Origin: an uncultured Kangiella sp.
Lineage (GTDB): Bacteria > Pseudomonadota > Gammaproteobacteria > Enterobacterales > DSM-103792
Assembly (NCBI GenBank): GCA_946480585.1
Contig: CAMLKQ010000054.1
Span: forward strand, 1-10,654
Reading direction: 5' to 3'
DNA: 10,654 nt
The notes beneath the pieces were generated by a model that saw only the letters and a list, made by a program, of their open reading frames with translations, had not been told where the DNA came from and did no database searches. Every line of letters begins with the position of its first letter. The first letter of the stretch is position 1. A program made the translations under genes and the position numbers. Shown here in pieces: positions 7,774-10,654 of the stretch.

Positions 7774-8890
7774 ATGCCAGGGTTTGAACAGGGATTTGCT
7801 TCTGTTGCGTCCGTCGGGTCCGGTCGATGACCTTGCCAACCAACTGGCCACACGCGGCATCGATATCGTCGCCACGGGTGCGCCGGGTCACTACGGTAAA
7901 GCCGGCATTCATCAAAATCTGGCCAAACCGCTCAATTCGATCATCGCTGGAACACTGGAACCGGGTCTGCGGGAACGGGTTGAACGGGATCAGGTTGATC
8001 TTGCTCGGAATGTCCTTCAGCAGCTTGACCAGTTCGCGGGCATGCACGTCCTGATCGTTGACGCCGTCGAGCATCACATACTCGATGGTGACGGCACGCG
8101 AGGCCAGCGATTTTTCCAGGTATTTCTCGACTGCCGGCAGCAGCACTTCGATCGGATATTTCTTGTTGATGGGCACCAGTTCGTCACGCAATGCGTTGTT
8201 GGGCGCGTGCAGGCTGAGCGCCAAGGCGACGTCGATGTGATCGCCGAGCTTTTCCAGCCCCGGCACCACGCCAGAGGTCGACAGCGTGACGCGGCGCTTG
8301 GACAGGCCATAGGCGTTGTCATCGAGCATCATGCCCATGGCGGTGACGACGTTGTCGAAATTGAGCAGCGGCTCGCCCATACCCATCATGACGACGTTGG
8401 TGACTTTGCGCTCACCGGTGGTGGCGACTGCGCCGAGTCGGCGCACCGCATGCCAGACCTGGCCGATGATTTCGGCGACGGACAGGTTGCGGTTGAAGCC
8501 TTGCTGCGCGGTGGAGCAGAACGCGCAATCGAGTGCACAACCGACCTGCGAGGACACACACAAGGTGCCGCGATCGGTAGTGGGAATAAAGACGGTTTCA
8601 ATCAGTTGGCCGCCATCGAGGCGCAATGCCCACTTGATGGTGCCATCAGCGGAAATCTGTTCAGTGACCGCTTCCGGGCCACGGATTTCAGCCGATGCTT
8701 TCAGTTTTTCGCGCAGCGCTTTGCTGAGGTTCGACATCGCGTCGAAATCATCGACCGCGTGTTGGTGTATCCACTTCAACACTTGGGTAGCGCGAAACGG
8801 CTTTTCGCCGATGCTGGCAAAAAAATCTGCCAGACCTTTGGTATCGAGACCGAGCAGATTCACTTTCTCGGTTGACGGCAGTGCGGTCAT
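7772..8890 (-). CDS. rlmN: Dual-specificity 23S rRNA A2503 / tRNA A37 C2-methyltransferase RlmN
   Basis: RlmN is a radical SAM enzyme that methylates C2 of A2503 in 23S rRNA and of A37 in some tRNAs. This tunes the peptidyl-transferase centre and decoding accuracy. The 372-residue length is normal. The radical SAM cluster motif CALDCAFC gives Cys118, Cys122 and Cys125. The two mechanistic cysteines of the family are present: Cys111 in [10 protein letters not shown] (E. coli Cys118) and Cys347 in [10 protein letters not shown] (E. coli Cys355). Other signatures are [12 protein letters not shown] (169-180), LSTSGVVPG and NLIPFNPFP (299-307). The ATG at 8890 is preceded by AGGGAG at 5-nt spacing. 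The 137-nt gap to ndk with its hairpin and repeats suggests rlmN may have its own promoter, though I could not identify a convincing one. Confidence 0.98.
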   Translation of the reverse strand: MTALPSTEKVNLLGLDTKGLADFFASIGEKPFRATQVLKWIHQHAVDDFDAMSNLSKALREKLKASAEIRGPEAVTEQISADGTIKWALRLDGGQLIETVFIPTTDRGTLCVSSQVGCALDCAFCSTAQQGFNRNLSVAEIIGQVWHAVRRLGAVATTGERKVTNVVMMGMGEPLLNFDNVVTAMGMMLDDNAYGLSKRRVTLSTSGVVPGLEKLGDHIDVALALSLHAPNNALRDELVPINKKYPIEVLLPAVEKYLEKSLASRAVTIEYVMLDGVNDQDVHARELVKLLKDIPSKINLIPFNPFPQTRFQCSSDDRIERFGQILMNAGFTVVTRRTRGDDIDAACGQLVGKVIDRTRRTQQKQIPVQTLA

Positions 8891-8895
8891 GGTTG

Positions 8896-8900
8896 CTCCC
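8896..8900 (-). promoter_or_regulatory. Ribosome binding site of rlmN
   Basis: GGGAG on the minus strand, 5 nt before ATG 8890; supports this start. Confidence 0.65.
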
Positions 8901-8915
8901 TGACGCAGGTTGAGA

Positions 8916-8953
8916 CCTTTTTACAGGATTTGGGTTGCCTTGTTACAGGACTT
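8916..8953 (-). repeat. Imperfect 16-bp direct repeat, 22-bp period, upstream of rlmN
   Basis: CCTTTTTACAGGATTT (8916-8931) and CCTTGTTACAGGACTT (8938-8953) match at 14 of 16 positions on the plus strand. The 22-bp spacing is about two helical turns, so both copies face the same side of the DNA. The second copy directly abuts the hairpin arm at 8954. It may be an operator for rlmN or a replication-slippage duplication; the sequence does not decide. Confidence 0.6.
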
Positions 8954-8987
8954 GCCGGGTGCAATCGATCAACTGACTGCACCCGGC
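8954..8987 (-). terminator. Strong hairpin after ndk, possible terminator
   Basis: GCCGGGTGCA and TGCACCCGGC pair perfectly over 10 bp around a 14-nt loop, about 40 nt after the ndk stop. No U-tract follows on either strand (minus strand continues AAGTCCTGTAAC). Position suggests an mRNA 3'-end element or inefficient terminator separating ndk from rlmN. A second weaker stem (GGCGC/GCGCC, 9006-9020) lies between it and the ndk stop. Confidence 0.5.
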
Positions 8988-9027
8988 ACGACGGCGTTCA
9001 TTGCCGGGCGCGCATGGCGCCACTGCC

Positions 9028-9459
9028 TTAGCGGGTGCGCGGGCAGAGTTCGTCGGCTTTGAAGAAGTAGGCGATTTCGCGCTCAGCCGAGGCAACCGCA
9101 TCGGAACCGTGGGCAGCGTTTTCATCAACCGACACCGCGTAGTCAGCACGGATGGTGCCGGCAGCAGCTTTCTTCGGATCGGTCGCGCCGAGGATTTCGC
9201 GGTGACGAATCACGGCGTTTTCGCCTTCCAGCACCGAGATCACCACCGGACCCGAGGTCATGAAACCGACCAGCGCGCCGAAGAAGCCACGCTCTTTGTG
9301 CTCGGCGTAGAAGCCTTCGGCTTCGGCTTTGCTCAGGTGCTTCATTTTGGTGGCAACGATCTTCAGACCGGCACGCTCAAAGCGAGTGAAAATTTCGCCG
9401 ATGACATTCTTGCCAACAGCATCCGGCTTGACGATGGAAAGGGTGCGTTCAACAGCCAT
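9028..9459 (-). CDS. ndk: Nucleoside diphosphate kinase
   Basis: Ndk transfers the gamma-phosphate of a nucleoside triphosphate, usually ATP, to nucleoside diphosphates through a phospho-histidine, balancing (d)NTP pools in the cytoplasm. The product is 143 residues, the family's standard length. It starts [12 protein letters not shown] (4-15), and the active-site segment [12 protein letters not shown] carries the catalytic His117. The frame is open to 9558, but ATG 9459 gives the standard N-terminus and has TGGAG 6 nt upstream, while the extension is unlike the family. Ndk first in a row with rlmN is the usual gammaproteobacterial order. A perfect TATAAT box lies about 75 nt upstream of the start. 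Confidence 0.98.
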   Translation of the reverse strand: MAVERTLSIVKPDAVGKNVIGEIFTRFERAGLKIVATKMKHLSKAEAEGFYAEHKERGFFGALVGFMTSGPVVISVLEGENAVIRHREILGATDPKKAAAGTIRADYAVSVDENAAHGSDAVASAEREIAYFFKADELCPRTR

Positions 9460-9465
9460 GAAAAA

Positions 9466-9470
9466 CTCCA
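9466..9470 (-). promoter_or_regulatory. Ribosome binding site of ndk
   Basis: TGGAG on the minus strand, 6 nt before ATG 9459; decides between this start and the longer open frame. Confidence 0.7.
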
Positions 9471-9534
9471 AAAGGACGTTCAAAAACCTGCAGAAAAGAC
9501 CAGCCCCCGGAGGGCCTGCCCGGAAAAACGGCGA

Positions 9535-9563
9535 ATTATACCCTCGGTCGGCGGGCAAAACCT
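9535..9563 (-). promoter_or_regulatory. Candidate sigma-70 promoter of ndk
   Basis: A perfect -10 hexamer TATAAT lies at 9540-9535 on the minus strand. At 17-bp spacing the -35 position reads AGGTTT (9563-9558), a poor match; GGTTTT at 16 bp is no better. No TGn extended -10 is present. Transcription would start near 9528, giving a leader of roughly 70 nt with T-runs and a mismatched 7-bp hairpin. The perfect -10 in the right gap is the main support. Confidence 0.5.
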
Positions 9564-9567
9564 AGCC

Positions 9568-9595
9568 AAAAACAGGGACTTCGGTACCGTCGTCC
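9568..9595 (-). terminator. Weak candidate terminator of the EamA gene
   Basis: On the minus strand GGAC and GTCC (9595-9592 and 9579-9576) pair around an interrupted inner stem with GTAC at its tip, followed by CTGTTTTTGG (T-run 9572-9568). The arrangement fits an intrinsic terminator ahead of the ndk promoter, but the stem is short and broken. Confidence 0.3.
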
Positions 9596-9606
9596 GGGGT
9601 CGGGCC

Positions 9607-9642
9607 GGGCGGGTTCAGCGGGGTCGAAGGGCCGGTTCAGCG
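9607..9642 (-). repeat. Imperfect 14-bp direct repeat, 22-bp period, at the EamA gene stop
   Basis: GGGCGGGTTCAGCG (9607-9620) and GGGCCGGTTCAGCG (9629-9642) match at 13 of 14 positions on the plus strand. The second copy includes the stop codon of the transporter gene. A local tandem duplication is the simplest reading. Confidence 0.55.
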
Positions 9643-10518
9643 CTTGCCGGCCCGCATGACCAGCAGGTTGCCGAGCAAGGACAGGCCGATGCCGACGAAG
9701 GTCACCAGCTGCCAGCGGAAGCCTTCGACCAGCGCCGACAGCAGCAGTGCCACGATGGGCACCGTGACGTTGACGTAGGCAGCCTTGTCGGCGCCGACCC
9801 GGGCAATCAGGGTCAGGTAGCTCATGAACGCGACCACCGAGCCGAACACCACCAGATAGGCCAGCGACGCGACATATTTCAACGACGGGTCGAAGCCGAA
9901 CGGGATGCCAGCCAGCACGGCATAGCCGGCGGTCAGGCCGGTGCCGTAAAGCATGGCCCAAGCAGTCGATTGCACCACCGGCAGGTTGGCCCGGCGCTGA
10001 CTGACCGACACCAGATTGCCGCAGGACGCGCTGAACGTGGCAACGGTCGCCAGCGCGATGCCAAACCAGCCGGTCGCCCCGGCCGAGAAACCGGCCACTT
10101 CCGGCCAGAACACCACAACGATGCCGGCAATGCCGATGCTGGAGCCGAGCGCGACCAGTGGCTTGATTGACTGACCGAACACCAGCCGCATGCCCAGCAT
10201 GTTGAAGAACGCCATGCCGGAACAGATCAGCGCCACCAGACCGGAGCTGATGAAGCGTTCGCTGTGGTAGAACAGGATGAAATTGATGCAGAACAGGAAC
10301 ACGCCCTGCAAGAGAAAACGGCCATGCGCCGCCCGATCGAAGCGCAGTGACAGCCGCCGCAGTAACGCCCAGCTAAACAGCAGAGTTGAGGTCATCGCAA
10401 ATCGGTACACGATGGAGGCTTCCGGCGCCACGCTGCCGAGCTGAAAGGTGATCACCAGCCAGGTCGAGCCCCAGATCAGCACAGCAAGGCCATACAGGCC
10501 CCAAGTGGCGGCATTCAT
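9637..10518 (-). CDS. DMT superfamily transporter, EamA family
   Basis: An inner-membrane carrier of the drug/metabolite transporter superfamily, whose members export or import amino acids, nucleosides or other small metabolites; the substrate cannot be read from sequence. The 293-residue product has about ten membrane helices in two EamA repeats (about residues 7-137 and 150-287). The N-terminal AVLIWGSTWLVI is the classic EamA opening. In the second half GSVVAFMSYLTLIARVGADKAAYVNVTVPIVALLLSALV splits into the usual helix pair with a polar turn, and the end is basic (MRAGKR). I chose ATG 10518 because it begins the first helix directly. The frame extends to 10563, but that adds a Cys/Arg-rich stretch unlike the family. 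No good Shine-Dalgarno is visible. It is not part of the conserved ndk-der block. Confidence 0.9.
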   Translation of the reverse strand: MNAATWGLYGLAVLIWGSTWLVITFQLGSVAPEASIVYRFAMTSTLLFSWALLRRLSLRFDRAAHGRFLLQGVFLFCINFILFYHSERFISSGLVALICSGMAFFNMLGMRLVFGQSIKPLVALGSSIGIAGIVVVFWPEVAGFSAGATGWFGIALATVATFSASCGNLVSVSQRRANLPVVQSTAWAMLYGTGLTAGYAVLAGIPFGFDPSLKYVASLAYLVVFGSVVAFMSYLTLIARVGADKAAYVNVTVPIVALLLSALVEGFRWQLVTFVGIGLSLLGNLLVMRAGKR

Positions 10519-10654
10519 TTTCGAATCACAGGTGCAGCAGCAGGAGCGGCATCTTAGCCGCAAGCCAGCGCGCGAGATATGGCGGAAGCGGCACGTCGCC
10601 AGCGAATTTTCTCAGCACCGGAGTTGTGGCCTATCAAAACAGTGAACGCAGCTG
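10519..10654. other. Region upstream of the EamA gene, no supported gene
   Basis: These 136 bases contain no recognisable coding region. A small stem (GCGGC/GCCGC, 10546-10561) lies in the transporter's leader. A plus-strand frame opens at ATG 10579 and reaches the window end (25 codons), too short to judge. I found no convincing promoter for the transporter: TTGATA near 10630 on the minus strand lacks a good -10 partner. Confidence 0.5.

Noticed and set aside
7759..7875. Longer pilF start at 7875
   Set aside because: It would overlap rlmN by over 100 nt and place about 39 polar residues before the lipoprotein signal.
7664..8875. A 403-codon plus-strand open frame opposite rlmN and pilF
   Set aside because: It mirrors rlmN, whose catalytic cysteines and motifs are all present. 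The mirrored product looks like no known family and there is no ribosome site of note.
8916..8972. A sigma-70 promoter for rlmN built from TTGATC or TTGCAC with the TGTAAC/TGTAAA elements
   Set aside because: None of the pairings gives a -35 and -10 with 16-18 bp spacing and acceptable matches; the TGTAA elements are better described as the direct repeat.
9001..10170. A 389-codon plus-strand open frame spanning ndk and part of the transporter
   Set aside because: It crosses two well-supported minus-strand genes and a gap with a promoter, and its low-complexity product has no family features.
10579..10654. Possible start of a divergent plus-strand gene at ATG 10579
   Set aside because: Only 25 codons are visible, there is no good ribosome site and the residues match nothing I recognise.
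1..10654. CRISPR arrays, tRNA or rRNA genes, insertion sequences, phage genes
   Set aside because: None was seen on either strand: no regular repeat-spacer series, no transposase or integrase motifs, and genes fill nearly all of the window.

Overview
The window is a block of gammaproteobacterial housekeeping genes, all read from the minus strand. In transcription order (descending coordinates) they are: a DMT/EamA-family transporter, ndk, rlmN, pilF/pilW, rodZ, ispG, hisS, yfgM, bamB and der. The run ndk-rlmN-(pilF)-rodZ-ispG-hisS-yfgM-bamB-der is a well-known conserved neighbourhood in Gammaproteobacteria. Having pilF between rlmN and rodZ is the arrangement of type IV piliated lineages such as Pseudomonas; enteric bacteria lack it there. 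Base composition is GC-rich, by eye near 60%, and uniform, with no sign of recent transfer. I cannot name the genus from sequence alone.

Layout: 1-1394 is der, cut at the left edge a few codons before its expected end. 1395-1522 is a gap with a strong hairpin and an 11-bp direct repeat. 1523-2764 is bamB, which overlaps yfgM (2761-3423) by 4 nt. hisS (3483-4760) starts with TTG and yfgM with GTG. ispG is 4835-5971 and rodZ is 6005-6997. rodZ overlaps pilF (6985-7758) by 13 nt. rlmN (7772-8890) ends 13 nt before the pilF start. 8891-9027 holds a hairpin and a 22-bp-period repeat. ndk is 9028-9459, with a perfect TATAAT box upstream. 9637-10518 is the EamA transporter, and 10519-10654 is an upstream region with no supported gene. 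No gene-free stretch exceeds 300 bases.

The genes serve several core processes: nucleotide pools (Ndk), rRNA/tRNA methylation (RlmN), pilus secretin assembly (PilF), cell shape (RodZ), isoprenoid precursors (IspG), histidine tRNA charging (HisS), periplasmic chaperoning at the translocon and outer-membrane protein assembly (YfgM, BamB), and 50S ribosome maturation (Der). Tight spacing from rlmN to bamB suggests one or a few polycistronic units, with likely breaks upstream of ndk, rlmN and der.

I found no new defence, mobile or biosynthetic system. What merits a second look is small: short imperfect tandem repeats in three intergenic gaps, two of them directly beside perfect 10-bp hairpins without U-tracts; an apparent insertion in the N-terminal part of BamB; non-ATG starts; and a DMT transporter at the edge of the conserved block.
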